Shown here: in pieces, positions 39,629 to 50,300 of the stretch
Numbering within the stretch: position 1 is the first letter of the stretch
How the letters are laid out: each line of letters begins with the position of its first letter
Origin: an uncultured Bacteroidales bacterium
GTDB taxonomy: Bacteria; Bacteroidota; Bacteroidia; Bacteroidales; FEN-979
DNA: 64,000 nt
Reading direction: 5' to 3'
Assembly (NCBI GenBank): GCA_903926565.1
Contig: CAIYJU010000046.1
Coordinates: 62,001 to 126,000, forward strand
Program-made: the position numbers and the translations under genes
Notes under the pieces: generated by a model
Database searches by the model: none
What the model was told of the DNA's origin: nothing
What the model saw: the letters and a program-made list of their open reading frames with translations, nothing else

Positions 39629-42600
39629 TTGCAGGAAATTTGATGATAAAGTTTGTTCCTTTGTTGACCTCTGAAATAAATGTGATCCCTCCATTCATCC
39701 CTTCTACAATCCCTTTTACAATTGCCAGCCCCAATCCCATTCCGCTTGTTTTTGTTGTAAAATCAGGCTGGAATATATTCTTGCTCCTGTCTGCGGATAT
39801 TCCGCAACCGTTATCAGAAACGGTCACAATTATTTCCGTGCCTTCCCGGACAATCCCAACACGAACCTCTCCCTGTTCAGGATGACTGATTGCCTGAACT
39901 GCATTGTTCACCAGGTTTGTAAACGCCCTGATAAGCTGAGATCTGTCGCCCAGAATGACTGGTTCTGCAACATTTGTCTGGAATTCATACTGAATTAAAT
40001 TCGTATCACGATACATTGAAAGCACAAATCGGATAATTTCCTCCAGGTTAATACGCTCCAATACAACCGTTGGCATTTTGGCAAAAGCAGAAAAATCGGA
40101 AGCAATAACAGACAGGGCATCAATTTGTTCCACCATTGTTTTAGTATAACGAGAAAGCCGCTGATCCCAATCTGGCGCTTTCTCATTCCACGATTTCTCA
40201 AGGTATTGGGTACTGAGTTTCATCGGAGTGAGCGGATTTTTAATCTCATGTGCCACCTGCCGGGCCATTTCCCTCCAGGCACTTTCACGCTCCGATTTTG
40301 CAAGCATCTCTGCACTCTTGCTTAAAACATCTATCATCCGGTTGTATTCCGATACCAATTGTCCGATCTCATCATGTTGTTTCCAGGAAATTTTTTCATT
40401 CACTGCCCCCAGCCGAAGTTGAGATATTTTGCCGCCAAGCATGGCCAATGGGGCAGTTATATAATTAGATATCAGTGCTGTAACCAATATCCCAAACAAT
40501 ATTATCAGGATATAGATGTTCAGAAAGGTAACGAGAAAAGAAGATATTTCCTTTCTGGATTCATCCTGTTTTGCAAAATATGGCAGATTTACGAAGCCGA
40601 GTAATTGATCGCGCTCATTATAAAATGGAAGATATGCAGAACTGAACTGCATGCTTCCTATCTTCTCGTTGTGGATAAATATGGAGTTTTTTTCTACGAT
40701 CAGTTTTTGGTAACCACTTGCATTCATTCGCCCGGACAACAGTCCCTCCTCAAATATCTGAGGCCGGCTTGAGGATATCAGCATCCCCTTTTTATCATAC
40801 ACATTGATATCCGTAAAAAAAACATTGGACAACTTTACCAGGAAATCTTCAAATTCTCCGGCCGGCACCTCCCGCATGTCCTGCAATACACTGTATTTAT
40901 GCTGAACTTCAACCACAATGGAAGAGGCTCTTTCACGCAAATTATCAACATTCTTCTTCGAATTGATTGAAATAATGTTGATTACCTGAACAATGCCGAT
41001 GGAAATCATTGTCACAAGCAGCAGCCCAACCAGTGCAAAATGAAGCCGGTTCCTCAAACTTGCCAGAAGGGTGTTGAGGTTTTTGGGAAAATTAACCATT
41101 CCGGTTGCGATCAGTGTCAAAAAGGAAAACAGCACGAACAAGTATGAAAACGGTGTTACAAAAGAGAGGAAATTTTCAGCTTTTTTGCTGATCAACAGGG
41201 TATCTTTACTGTTAATCCGGTATTGATAATGAATGGTCTTATCCTCGGTAAAACTGGGCATTCCGGCAGAAAGCTTCTCATACTGGCCCAGCTCATTCTT
41301 GTATCCATTGGTGCCCATTGCACGAATCAGGCGTCCGTATTGATATAATCCATACGAATAATCTGAAAGATTGGGAAGGTCAAGCCGTGTTTTATCCATG
41401 AGCAAGCCAGGATACCCGGGATCAGGATCCGCATTCTTCAGGTTAAATTCGATAAAAATAGTCCGGGGGCCGGATAAATCTGCTACTGTACTCCTTCCGG
41501 AAATGGTGGCCAGGTAATACTCTTTGCCTATTCCATAATCCAAAAAAGAGAGACCTGGCAGAATTGTCGCCTTACCAAAATTGTCAATGATTCCCCGAAA
41601 ATATGAATTGCAGTTAACCAGGTATCCCTGAGGTTGAATACGTAACTCTTTTCCCGGATCACAAAATGTAATCTGAACCTGGTATTTTCGCCAGTAATCC
41701 TTGAAATAATGTAATTTTACGTAGGCATCCAGGCTGTCCTGACTGATTCTGGCTCCTTCCGCCGGCGGATTTATCCATTGATTTACAATTGAATCAGCAA
41801 TTAGCCGGCGTTCTGCCTGTTCATAAAGCACCTCTGTTACCGGGTTGCGCTGTGTCACTAATTTTCCCGCCAGCAGGCTTAATTTTTCAGTTTCTTTTGT
41901 GCTATTTGACCTGTTTAGTATAAATGTCGTAAAACCTGCGAAAAAAACCAGCAGGAAAAGTATGTTTAACACCGGAAACCGTGAGTTTGTTTGAATGCTA
42001 AAAAACAAGTAAGCAAAAAGGTAAATCACAAAAAAAATGTGTGTAGTTAAACTAAAATCCATGCCGGTCATATTAGTAAACAGAATCGAAATTCCGCTGG
42101 CTGCAACCAGTGACAATATAAACAAATACCACTGTTTTTGATCATGGAAAACGGCATTCAATAACTTGCCGGAAATCATCCAGAATGAACTTAACAGCGG
42201 AATAATGATCAACAGGCCGTAGCCACTTTGTTTTGTTAAAGCCGAAATGTTTTGAAAATTCAAAGCGACAGAAGAGTTGATTACCAGTCCGGCCACAAGG
42301 TATCCAATGAATTGGAAAAAAAGAATGAGGATTGCCAGGATGAGCGTTATCAATATAACATGCTGAGGTTGGTTGGCTCTGTTAAAATACAGTGTAATAG
42401 AACTCCTTCTGTAAATTACCGTTGAAATCATCATCAAAACCAGGGCATTCAGCATAAAATCGCCCAGAGAAGGCAAAAAAGCCGAGGAGGAATACCAGGC
42501 CGGGCCGAATAGTTCTGAACCGTAAATTTCCTCAGGAAATCCACTGTAATTCTGAATAAGCCTCAGGCATACGACCGCGAAACAATAAGAAATAACAAGC

Positions 42601-43337
42601 AGATTGGGTCGGCTTTTAAACCATGAAATGCTAATAAGCAGCTGTAAAATGAAATGGAGCAAACATAAAGCCCCATGGAGAAACAGTAGGAAAATCAGTG
42701 CGGAAAGGGAATCCCTTGCCGGATGGTACTTGTCAAAATTTAAACTAAACAGAAAGGTTTTGTTGGCGGAATAGACCGGATAGGTACTCATTTTCCGTTC
42801 CATTGAAACTGATGCCGGAGTTGTAAAGCCTGATCCAAAATGATCGTTGACATACTCATTCTGAAAAGGGAATTCATTTTTTATCAGGAAACTTCCGACA
42901 AACAGAAATGATCCATTTTTGACACAATGGAAACCATACCATCCGTTTTTGAGCTGGTAAATGAAATCAGAACCGGGATGTTCTGTGCTAAAACGATCCG
43001 GAAGAATTGCGCTGTTGTCGTTCCAATAAACCAGGGAGTCGTTTCTATAGACATAAATGAAAAAATCATCTTTCTCATCCGTTACACCCCCTGGCGCTTT
43101 TTTCAGGGTACGCTCCTTTTTAAGGATTGTATCAAACCCGGAGATAAAAATCCCGGTGTTGATTTTCAATTGCGATTCCGCTCCTCTTAAATCCTGCTGA
43201 AATTTCCGGCAAATTTCCTGAGGGTTATTGCGGGAGGCAAAATATTGCCTGACGGCGAATACTGAAAGAAAAAGCAGTATCGCCATGAAAAGTGAGGGAA
43301 ATTTCCCAAAAATGAAGCTTTTCTGTTGAAATTTCAC
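39612..43337 (-). CDS. Very large membrane sensor histidine kinase (NtrY-like)
   Basis: A 1241-residue kinase. An N-terminal helix and a first periplasmic domain (about 30-210) are followed by a block of about eight transmembrane helices (about 215-490), a second extracytoplasmic domain (about 495-750), another helix, a third sensor region (about 790-950), a helix, a HAMP domain (about 965-1020, ITAPLAMLGGKISQLRLG), HisKA with the phospho-His in AHEIKNPLTPMKLSTQYLEKSW (about 1040), and HATPase (NLVNNAVQAI, GMGLGLAIVKGIV). NtrY-like kinases share the membrane and HAMP order but are shorter. No response regulator gene is adjacent. It is joined to gldH by a 17-bp overlap. Confidence 0.85.
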   Translation of the reverse strand: MKFQQKSFIFGKFPSLFMAILLFLSVFAVRQYFASRNNPQEICRKFQQDLRGAESQLKINTGIFISGFDTILKKERTLKKAPGGVTDEKDDFFIYVYRNDSLVYWNDNSAILPDRFSTEHPGSDFIYQLKNGWYGFHCVKNGSFLFVGSFLIKNEFPFQNEYVNDHFGSGFTTPASVSMERKMSTYPVYSANKTFLFSLNFDKYHPARDSLSALIFLLFLHGALCLLHFILQLLISISWFKSRPNLLVISYCFAVVCLRLIQNYSGFPEEIYGSELFGPAWYSSSAFLPSLGDFMLNALVLMMISTVIYRRSSITLYFNRANQPQHVILITLILAILILFFQFIGYLVAGLVINSSVALNFQNISALTKQSGYGLLIIIPLLSSFWMISGKLLNAVFHDQKQWYLFILSLVAASGISILFTNMTGMDFSLTTHIFFVIYLFAYLFFSIQTNSRFPVLNILFLLVFFAGFTTFILNRSNSTKETEKLSLLAGKLVTQRNPVTEVLYEQAERRLIADSIVNQWINPPAEGARISQDSLDAYVKLHYFKDYWRKYQVQITFCDPGKELRIQPQGYLVNCNSYFRGIIDNFGKATILPGLSFLDYGIGKEYYLATISGRSTVADLSGPRTIFIEFNLKNADPDPGYPGLLMDKTRLDLPNLSDYSYGLYQYGRLIRAMGTNGYKNELGQYEKLSAGMPSFTEDKTIHYQYRINSKDTLLISKKAENFLSFVTPFSYLFVLFSFLTLIATGMVNFPKNLNTLLASLRNRLHFALVGLLLVTMISIGIVQVINIISINSKKNVDNLRERASSIVVEVQHKYSVLQDMREVPAGEFEDFLVKLSNVFFTDINVYDKKGMLISSSRPQIFEEGLLSGRMNASGYQKLIVEKNSIFIHNEKIGSMQFSSAYLPFYNERDQLLGFVNLPYFAKQDESRKEISSFLVTFLNIYILIILFGILVTALISNYITAPLAMLGGKISQLRLGAVNEKISWKQHDEIGQLVSEYNRMIDVLSKSAEMLAKSERESAWREMARQVAHEIKNPLTPMKLSTQYLEKSWNEKAPDWDQRLSRYTKTMVEQIDALSVIASDFSAFAKMPTVVLERINLEEIIRFVLSMYRDTNLIQYEFQTNVAEPVILGDRSQLIRAFTNLVNNAVQAISHPEQGEVRVGIVREGTEIIVTVSDNGCGISADRSKNIFQPDFTTKTSGMGLGLAIVKGIVEGMNGGITFISEVNKGTNFIIKFPANVEQI

Positions 43338-43455
43338 TAAGTTTCAGATTTACAACATAATGCAGCAAGGCCCTCAGGGCGCGTATAAACCCCTTTCAAG
43401 CCCCGGTTGATGGTTTTCCTTAAAACACCTGTTGGATTCAATACAGGGGCTAAAA

Positions 43456-44349
43456 TTAAGCCTTTTTCATTGAAAGAACGAAAATCTGACTTGAATGTCC
43501 CCGATCCGGTTTTCCTGCCATGAAATTCGACAAGAAACCAGCGGCAAACGATTTCAGGTACCTGTTGCGCCCGCTTTGGTATTTTTCACTCAGCATTGAA
43601 ACATAATACGCATCAAGTTTTTGTGGTATCGTTTTCAGAATTTCAAATCCATGTTTTGTCACCAGTTTCTTCATGGTATCTTTATCAAAATGATAAAGGT
43701 GCCTGGGAACGTCATAAGCTGCCCAGAATTTACCATATTTTCGGGCATCCCATGAAGTACTGTTCGGGACTGCAACAATAAAAACTCCATCAGGATTCAG
43801 CAAACCCTTAATCACTTCAAGCGTTGCGTTCAAGTCATGAACATGTTCAAGTACATGCCACATGGTAATGCAGTTCATCGATCCTTTAGCCGCTTCAAGG
43901 TCATTCAAATCAGATACTACAGGAATATGATTCACCCGGCGGGCAAAGTCACCGGCTTTGGAATTAGGCTCAACACCCGCAACTTCAAAATTCTTTGTCG
44001 TGCAATAATTCAGAAATTCTCCTGTACCACATCCGATATCAAGAATTTTTCCCTTACCGGCAAAGGCATTTACAATGTTGTATTTGTTCCTGATTGAAAC
44101 CCGTCTTGCAATGGTATAAATCCGGCTGATAAAACCCGCCTTTTGAGAATCATGCGAAATGTATTCATCCGACTGGTAATATCTGTCAATGGATGCCTTA
44201 TCCGGTCTCGGATTGACAAATTTGAACCCGCAGGCGTTGCAGTGTTGAATCAGAAAGTCCTCTTTGGTCAAAAAATAATCTCTTACCTCCAGAAAAAGTG
44301 AAAATTTTTCTGCTTCACAAACAGGACATTTTAGAATTTTTTCTGTCAT
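43456..44349 (-). CDS. SAM-dependent methyltransferase with zinc-ribbon N-terminus
   Basis: A 297-residue class I methyltransferase. The N-terminus (CPVCEAEKFSLFLEVRDYF and HCNACGFKFVNPRP, Cys pairs about 8-40) is a zinc ribbon; the Rossmann core starts at about 97 with ILDIGCGTGEFLNYCTTKN. Further motifs are MWHVLEHVHDLNATLEVI and PNSTSWDARKYGKFWAAYDVPRHLYHF. Proteins of this layout often methylate sugars in cell-surface polysaccharide or lipid pathways, but the substrate is unknown. Lies next to a parS-like site and mnmG. Confidence 0.85.
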   Translation of the reverse strand: MTEKILKCPVCEAEKFSLFLEVRDYFLTKEDFLIQHCNACGFKFVNPRPDKASIDRYYQSDEYISHDSQKAGFISRIYTIARRVSIRNKYNIVNAFAGKGKILDIGCGTGEFLNYCTTKNFEVAGVEPNSKAGDFARRVNHIPVVSDLNDLEAAKGSMNCITMWHVLEHVHDLNATLEVIKGLLNPDGVFIVAVPNSTSWDARKYGKFWAAYDVPRHLYHFDKDTMKKLVTKHGFEILKTIPQKLDAYYVSMLSEKYQSGRNRYLKSFAAGFLSNFMAGKPDRGHSSQIFVLSMKKA

Positions 44350-44358
44350 TTTTTCGTA

Positions 44359-44374
44359 TGTTTCACGTGGAACG
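44359..44374. promoter_or_regulatory. parS-like site 1 (TGTTTCACGTGGAACG)
   Basis: Matches the ParB-binding parS consensus at 15 of 16 positions when compared with TGTTTCACGTGGAACA. It lies in the 46-bp gap between the methyltransferase and mnmG. A second, perfect palindromic site lies on the other side of mnmG. Confidence 0.75.
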
Positions 44375-44395
44375 CACTTAAACTTTTAAGGTTTG

Positions 44396-46264
44396 TTACC
44401 TCCCAAGGGAGATCATCAGAACAGAGATATCTGCAGGTGAAACACCACTGATCCGGGAGGCCTGACCAAGTGTGCGGGGCTTCACCTTATGCAATTTCTC
44501 CCTTGCTTCATGCGACAATGAAATCAATTTTGAATAATCGAAATCACCTGCGAGCGGGAAGTTTTCAAGGTTTGCAAGTTTATCAACCAGTTCCTGTTCT
44601 TTACCGATATAACTCTCGTATTTGATCTTTATCTCTGTTTCTTCAATGACATCATTCATCAATAAACCATTTAGTTCCGCGTAGTCCTGTATTTCGGTTA
44701 CATGGTCAATCATCTCCTTTAAAAACAGTTGTGGTCTCAATAAAATGGCACCCGCTTTTTGCTTTTGAACGATTGGATTTGTCTCTTTTTGAGTCAGCAG
44801 GTCATTAATCATGGCTGGTTGTAAGCTGAATCCATTGAGAAAATCCCTTAAAGTATCTATTTTTTTGTACTTCTCCTCTACTTTCCTCAGCCGTTCCTTT
44901 GAAGCAAGACCCGCATCATACGACAATTTTGTCAGCCGCTGATCTGCATTGTCCTGTCTGAGCAGGATCCGGTATTCTGCCCGAGAAGTAAACATTCTGT
45001 AAGGCTCTTCTGTTCCCTTTGTGATCAGGTCGTCGATCAAAACGCCAATATAGGCATCCGAGCGCTTCAGAATAAACTCCTTTTCCTTTCTGATCTTCAA
45101 ATGGGCGTTCATGCCGGCCATCAGGCCCTGTGCTGCAGCCTCTTCATAGCCGGTTGTGCCATTGATCTGACCGGCAAAATAGAGGTTCTCAATCAACCTT
45201 GTCTCCAGTGAAAAATTCAATTGATCCGGCGGAAAATAATCATATTCGATGGCATATCCCGGCCTGAAGAACTTTGCCTTTTCAAAACCACTGACCATTC
45301 TCAGCGCCTTGAATTGCACATCTTCCGGAAGTGATGAGGAGAATCCGTTAACATAATATTCAACAGTATCCCAACCCTCCGGTTCGATAAATAACTGGTG
45401 CCTTTCTTTCGTAGAAAACCGATCGATTTTATCTTCGATTGACGGACAATACCGCGGGCCTTTTCCCTGGATTCTTCCGGAAAACATCGGCGATTTATCA
45501 AAACCTGTTCTAAGAATATCGTGTACCCGGGGACTGGTATAGGTCAGCCAGCAACTCCGTTGCTTTTTAAGACCTGGGGTATCCGTATAAGAAAACTTTC
45601 CCGGGATTACATCTCCCGGCTGCTCCTCCATTTTTTTAAAATCCAGGGATCTCCCATCCACCCTCACCGGTGTTCCGGTTTTCATTCTGCTTGAAATAAA
45701 ACCGAAATCAACCAGTTTTTCTGTAAGGTTTTTTGACGACCCATCCCCCATTCTTCCTCCGGAAAAATTCTTTTCTCCGATATGAATGAGGCCATTTAAA
45801 AATGTTCCGTTGGCAAGAATCAGCGCCTTGCATTTTATTTCAATGCCCAACCCCGTTTTAACGCCTTCAATTTTACCCTTCCTGACCATGATGTCGATCA
45901 CCGAATCCTGCCAGAAATCCACATTCCTGGTTTGTTCCAGTAAACTTCGCCATTCAACCGAAAAAAGCACCCTGTCATTTTGTGCCCTGGGGCTCCACAT
46001 GGCAGGTCCTTTTGACCGGTTAAGCATCCTGAACTGGATCATTGTTCTGTCGGTTACAATACCTGAGTAACCCCCCAATGCATCTATTTCACGAACAATC
46101 TGGCCTTTCGCAATTCCGCCCATTGACGGATTGCACGACATCTGGGCCATGTTCAGCATGTTCATGGTGATAAGCAGCACCTTTGATCCCATGTTGGCGG
46201 CAGCTGCTGCTGCTTCACAACCTGCATGCCCTGCGCCAACAACTATTATATCATACTTCTGCAT
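44396..46264 (-). CDS. mnmG: tRNA uridine 5-carboxymethylaminomethyl modification enzyme MnmG
   Basis: A 622-residue FAD-dependent enzyme (GidA) that, with MnmE, forms cmnm5U at the wobble position of several tRNAs. The FAD-binding motif is at residues 5-20 (IIVVGAGHAGCEAAAAAANM), followed by MSCNPSMGGIAKGQIVREID and GTTGYEEAAAQGL, all diagnostic of the family. The C-terminal helical domain (PRTLGQASRISGVSPADI) contacts MnmE. Length is normal. It is bounded by two parS-like sites, as in many bacteria where gidA is beside the chromosome origin. Confidence 0.97.
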   Translation of the reverse strand: MQKYDIIVVGAGHAGCEAAAAAANMGSKVLLITMNMLNMAQMSCNPSMGGIAKGQIVREIDALGGYSGIVTDRTMIQFRMLNRSKGPAMWSPRAQNDRVLFSVEWRSLLEQTRNVDFWQDSVIDIMVRKGKIEGVKTGLGIEIKCKALILANGTFLNGLIHIGEKNFSGGRMGDGSSKNLTEKLVDFGFISSRMKTGTPVRVDGRSLDFKKMEEQPGDVIPGKFSYTDTPGLKKQRSCWLTYTSPRVHDILRTGFDKSPMFSGRIQGKGPRYCPSIEDKIDRFSTKERHQLFIEPEGWDTVEYYVNGFSSSLPEDVQFKALRMVSGFEKAKFFRPGYAIEYDYFPPDQLNFSLETRLIENLYFAGQINGTTGYEEAAAQGLMAGMNAHLKIRKEKEFILKRSDAYIGVLIDDLITKGTEEPYRMFTSRAEYRILLRQDNADQRLTKLSYDAGLASKERLRKVEEKYKKIDTLRDFLNGFSLQPAMINDLLTQKETNPIVQKQKAGAILLRPQLFLKEMIDHVTEIQDYAELNGLLMNDVIEETEIKIKYESYIGKEQELVDKLANLENFPLAGDFDYSKLISLSHEAREKLHKVKPRTLGQASRISGVSPADISVLMISLGR

Positions 46265-46277
46265 CCTCTTCGTTCAT

Positions 46278-46293
46278 TGTTTCACGTGAAACA
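46278..46293. promoter_or_regulatory. parS-like site 2 (TGTTTCACGTGAAACA)
   Basis: A perfect 16-bp palindrome identical to the canonical bacterial parS consensus, 14 bp upstream of the mnmG start. ParB binding here would load SMC and mark an origin-proximal region. It is inside the probable leader of mnmG. Confidence 0.85.
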
Positions 46294-46397
46294 TAATTGA
46301 TGTTTCATTTTCATTCCGTAGTTCACATCTCCAATCCTCTCCAAAAAGAACATCCTGGCAGCTGCCGGGTGTCAATTTATCATTGAACCTCAACCTG

Positions 46398-46405
46398 CAA
46401 AAGTA
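46398..46405 (-). promoter_or_regulatory. -7 box TACTTTTG, probable mnmG promoter
   Basis: TACTTTTG on the minus strand fits TAnnTTTG. It would give a leader of about 125 nt that includes parS. A clear -33 element is not seen. Confidence 0.4.
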
Positions 46406-46434
46406 CACAAATAAAGAATGGTATCGTTCTTCAG

Positions 46435-46887
46435 TTACACCGATTTGGCAGGATGTTCCATCAGTGACAGGAAATTGAGATAGAAATTCTCTCTCTCCCT
46501 CATCTCACTTTTTTCCTGTTTTGTAGCATCATTATAACCAATTAGATGCAAAACTCCATGGATCATCACACGGTGCAACTCTTTTGAAATTCCTTCCCTG
46601 AAAATAGCTGCATTCTCTTTGACTCTTTGTAAACTAATAAAGATGTCGCCACATAAAGAATCGCTTTCCTCGTCGAGGGAAAAGGTAAGGATATCTGTTA
46701 ATGTTTTGTGCTTTAAATACTTGTAGTTCAATTCAGACAATAAGGCATCATCACACAGGATGAAATTGATATCTCCGGCGGTTTTACCTTCCTGCTCAAT
46801 TGTCTTTGATATCCAATTCCGGAGAACTCCTTTGTTTCGGACTACATAAGGGATATTTTCGGTGAAAAAGTTAATTTCACATTTCAT
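46435..46887 (-). CDS. ybeY: Endoribonuclease YbeY
   Basis: A 150-residue metal-dependent RNase that matures the 3' end of 16S rRNA and helps ribosome quality control. The core motif is HGVLHLIGYNDATKQEKSEMRERE (about 116-139). The standard motif has a third His after GYD, but here the sequence is GYND; several Bacteroidota members show this, so a different third ligand is likely. The N-terminal half has NFILCDDALLSELNYKYL and TDILTFSLDEES, also diagnostic. The start overlaps the next gene by four bases. Confidence 0.9.
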   Translation of the reverse strand: MKCEINFFTENIPYVVRNKGVLRNWISKTIEQEGKTAGDINFILCDDALLSELNYKYLKHKTLTDILTFSLDEESDSLCGDIFISLQRVKENAAIFREGISKELHRVMIHGVLHLIGYNDATKQEKSEMRERENFYLNFLSLMEHPAKSV

Positions 46888-47369
46888 TTCCGGTGAATCA
46901 GGATGTTCTTTTTATTCCAGTATTCTTTTAATTGGTTGATCCGCTGAAGGGATTTTTCGTAGTTCATGCTTGAAACATAAAAAACAAGGACAATGCTCTT
47001 CGCATTAAGTGATATGGTGATTTCATCCGTCAATGCACGGATGATGAATATATCTCTCGACAGTTTGTGTTTTCTGATTTCACGGTCAAGAACGTCTTCC
47101 TGGTCGGGTAAGATTCCATTGTTGTCGCCAAGCTTTATTTTAAAAACCAACCCTTTTGGATTGCGGTCAAAACTGACAACAATTCTTCCCTCCCCTGCCT
47201 GTTCATTCAGGGAAAATAAAATTCCGGCAGCCTCGGTTGTTGCCAGCAGTACATTTCCGAAATACTCGTTGTTGATATTGTAGAAATCGCAAATTTCCTC
47301 AACAAACCTTTCCAGTTTGGAGATTTCCATTTTGCCGGTAATGATCAGTTCCCTAAAATCCCGTTCCAT
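46884..47369 (-). CDS. RsbW-like HATPase-fold protein
   Basis: A 161-residue protein with the fold of anti-sigma serine kinases. An N-box-like helix lies at about 40-50 (NVLLATTEAAGILFSLNEQ), then beta strands IVVSFDRNPKGLVFKIKL. The G boxes are weak: where an active kinase has DxGxG there is LGDNNGILPDQ, so ATP binding is uncertain. It lies one base away from DUF4175 and overlaps ybeY, an order seen in many Bacteroidota. Function is unknown; a role in sigma or envelope signalling is possible. Confidence 0.6.
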   Translation of the reverse strand: MERDFRELIITGKMEISKLERFVEEICDFYNINNEYFGNVLLATTEAAGILFSLNEQAGEGRIVVSFDRNPKGLVFKIKLGDNNGILPDQEDVLDREIRKHKLSRDIFIIRALTDEITISLNAKSIVLVFYVSSMNYEKSLQRINQLKEYWNKKNILIHRK

Positions 47370-47370
47370 A

Positions 47371-50300
47371 CTAATTTTCTATTTTAACAATATAACTGTT
47401 AACTTTGTTTTTATAGAACGAATTTATCCCGGGTAATACCAACTGAATGTTATCCTGACTCGCTCTCTTTTTTGTGTTATACTGATAATTTAGTCCAGGG
47501 TTACTATTTTGTTGCGTTTTCGCTTCTGTTGACTCTCTTTTTTCTTCCTGATCCCTCATTTGCTCCGCTTTCTCTGACTCAAGGAGCCTGGTCACAATAC
47601 TTTGCTGCCTTCTGATGGTTTCCTGTGTAATACGTTTGTTGATCAGATCCTTTTCGATCTGCTCCATATCCCTGGCGGCCTCATTCAGGGAGCCCTGATC
47701 CTTTACGCCTTTGGTACCCATTTCATCCTGGTACTTCTGCATTTCACTCCTCAAAGCCTCCTGCTGGGCTGCAAGCCGGGCTACTTCTTTACTCATGCCG
47801 CCCTGCCCCTGCATGGTTCCTTTTCCATCCTTTTTACCACCTTCCATCCCCGCTTTCAACTTCTCCAGTTGCTTGCCAATGCTTTCCTGCAGTTCCTTCA
47901 TGCTTTTGGCAGATGGTTTTCCTTTTCCTTTGCCCCCTGGTTTCGAACAAGATTTACTGCCCGCTTTTGAACTCATGCTTGACGACATTTTCTGGTTCAT
48001 TTTCTCGAGCGATTCATTGAGCAGCAAAGCCAGGTTGTTGATGGCAGTCATCGCAAATTGCTGCTTTGCCACCGCAATATTTATGTTTTTGGTGTCCATT
48101 GCCTCAAGGGCCATGCCGATGTTCTGGTTAATTGCCGCAATCTCTTTAGAGATCACTGGTTTTATCATGATCTGTCTCTTTGCGATGGCATTTAATGAAT
48201 CCTCCACCACTTTCATCTTTCCGCTGAACTCCTTTTGCCGGTTAACCATTTCCGCGTACCTGGGGTCATTACGTGCAATCTGCCGGGTACTGGCAATCAT
48301 CTCCTCCTGGTCAAATGATAGCCTGACAAGGTTTTCAAGAATCATTCTGACATTGGCAGCGTCTTCCTCCAGCTGTTCATTTTCACTCTCTTCCTGCGAC
48401 TCCTCCATCTGCTTGGCGAGCTCCTTCATCTGTTTTGCGGCTTTCTTCTGCGAGTCGGAAGCCTTTTTGGACTTCTTCTCCTTGAGGCTCTTTGAACTCT
48501 CTGCCATGCTCTTGCTTATACTATCCTGTTTATCCTTCGTATTGCCAAGTTCTGCAGGTGTCTCAAGCTTTTTACCTTCCTTCTCAAGTTCGTCGATCTT
48601 TTTGTTGATGCTGTCACTCTTCTGCGCTATTTCATTCTGTTTCCCGATCTGCTTTTCGGTGTTTTCAGGCTGCTTTTCAGTTTCTTCGGCTAATTTCTCC
48701 TGGTTTTCGGCATTTTTTCGCAACTCGTTGATGGTGGTTTCAAGTTTTCTGTCAAATTCAATCTGTTTCATCAACGCCAGATTTCTGTCAAGTTGTGTCT
48801 CCAGGTCTTTATTGGTCGTCTTCATCTTCTCAAGCAACTGCCCCAGTTTTTCCTTATCAATCTGATTCATAAGGTCTTTCATCTCCTGGATCATCTTTTT
48901 CATCTCCTCCGTAAGCATCTGATCCATCATCTCATTCAATTGCTTCTGCTTTTCGACAATCCGTTCACTTGTTTGAAGATATTTTTCTTCTGCGGCTATA
49001 TTTTCACTATTCCTCTTTTTGATCTGTTCAACTTTATCCTCAATGGCCTGATTTGCCTTGATCAGATCTTCGATTTTCTTCTTCTCCTGCCACGAAATCG
49101 ATGTTTGATCCACAAGCTTCTTGCTGAGATCTTCCATGGTTTTCTTAATTGCCTTTGCATCTAACAGACTTTTTTCAAGGTCCTGGTTGATCTGCTGCTC
49201 ATTCGTTTCAGCTTTATGGGCTATTTCATCGAGCGTTGGCGTGGATATGGTCTTTACTTCCGATTTAGTTGATTTAGGGCCATGAATGCCATCATTATCC
49301 CATACTTCAAAAAAGTATTGTATGCTCTGGCCGGCAACCGGCAACAGGTTCAGCAGGTCAACCGCATAATAGAAAACCTGGTTGTTGACTGATTTCTCTA
49401 TCGGTATCTGCTCTGCTTTCATACTCCGCGCAGCAGTATCGCCTTTTGAGAATACAGAATAGTTGAAGGTTAACTTTGTCAGGCCGTAATCATCCTTGAT
49501 GGTTCCTTTAAAAAAAATGTTGGTTGCAAGCGCTGAATCGACAGATTCTGTTACAAATATGGATGGAAACCCATCTCCGATCACATTGATCCGGTAGTTC
49601 AGTGAATCGGCCAGGTAGGTGTTGGCATTTCCGGGTGTGATGGAATAGGAGGTTGAGCTGACTATTTTCCTGGAATGGGTGAAAACATTTTTGTTTTCCT
49701 TTGAAAGTGTAACCAACTCGTTATCATACCTGATTTTGACTGACGTTACATCTTTGGTATAAAAATTCCATGTAACTGTTGAACCTTCAGGCACCACAAA
49801 ATCACCCTGGTTCTCAACCTTTTCGGTCGGTTTATTAATATAGGCAGGAAAATTAACGAGAACCTCAAAATTAAGAATGGTCGGTTTCGGGAAAACCTTC
49901 AGTTCATACTCCTCCGATTTGAACTCACCGGCAACCAGTCTGAACGAAATGCTTGCCTGCACTGATTTAAACATGTAGGAAAAGAGAAAAGCCTTGTTGC
50001 GCGTCATTTTGAAAACTCCCTCTTTGGTTTTAACATAAACTTCTGATGGAATTTCGGTTCCGGTAACCTGGACCTGCAGTTCAAAATCACTTTGCTGAAT
50101 GGCCGTAAGGTTCCTGTTCTGAACAGTTAAAATGAATGGAAGTGGGTTGACAAACGTTTGATTAAACTGAATGATGCGCCTGGTGGGATCTGAAATCGTA
50201 TTGGGTGAGACAACCGCAAGCAGCACCAGGATGGCAACAGGTACAAGCGCATATCGAAGGTATCGCAGGTTTTTCCTGAAATCAACAACCACATTGAACC

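Noticed and set aside
40670-40678. DnaA-box-like TGTGGATAA
   Set aside because: A single copy inside the histidine kinase gene, with no cluster of boxes or AT-rich unwinding region, so no origin is claimed.
47711-48865. Long open frame on the plus strand (384 codons) opposite the DUF4175 gene
   Set aside because: It is the antisense of a low-complexity Lys/Glu/Gln coiled coil and reads as Ser/Phe/Leu-rich sequence with no family resemblance.
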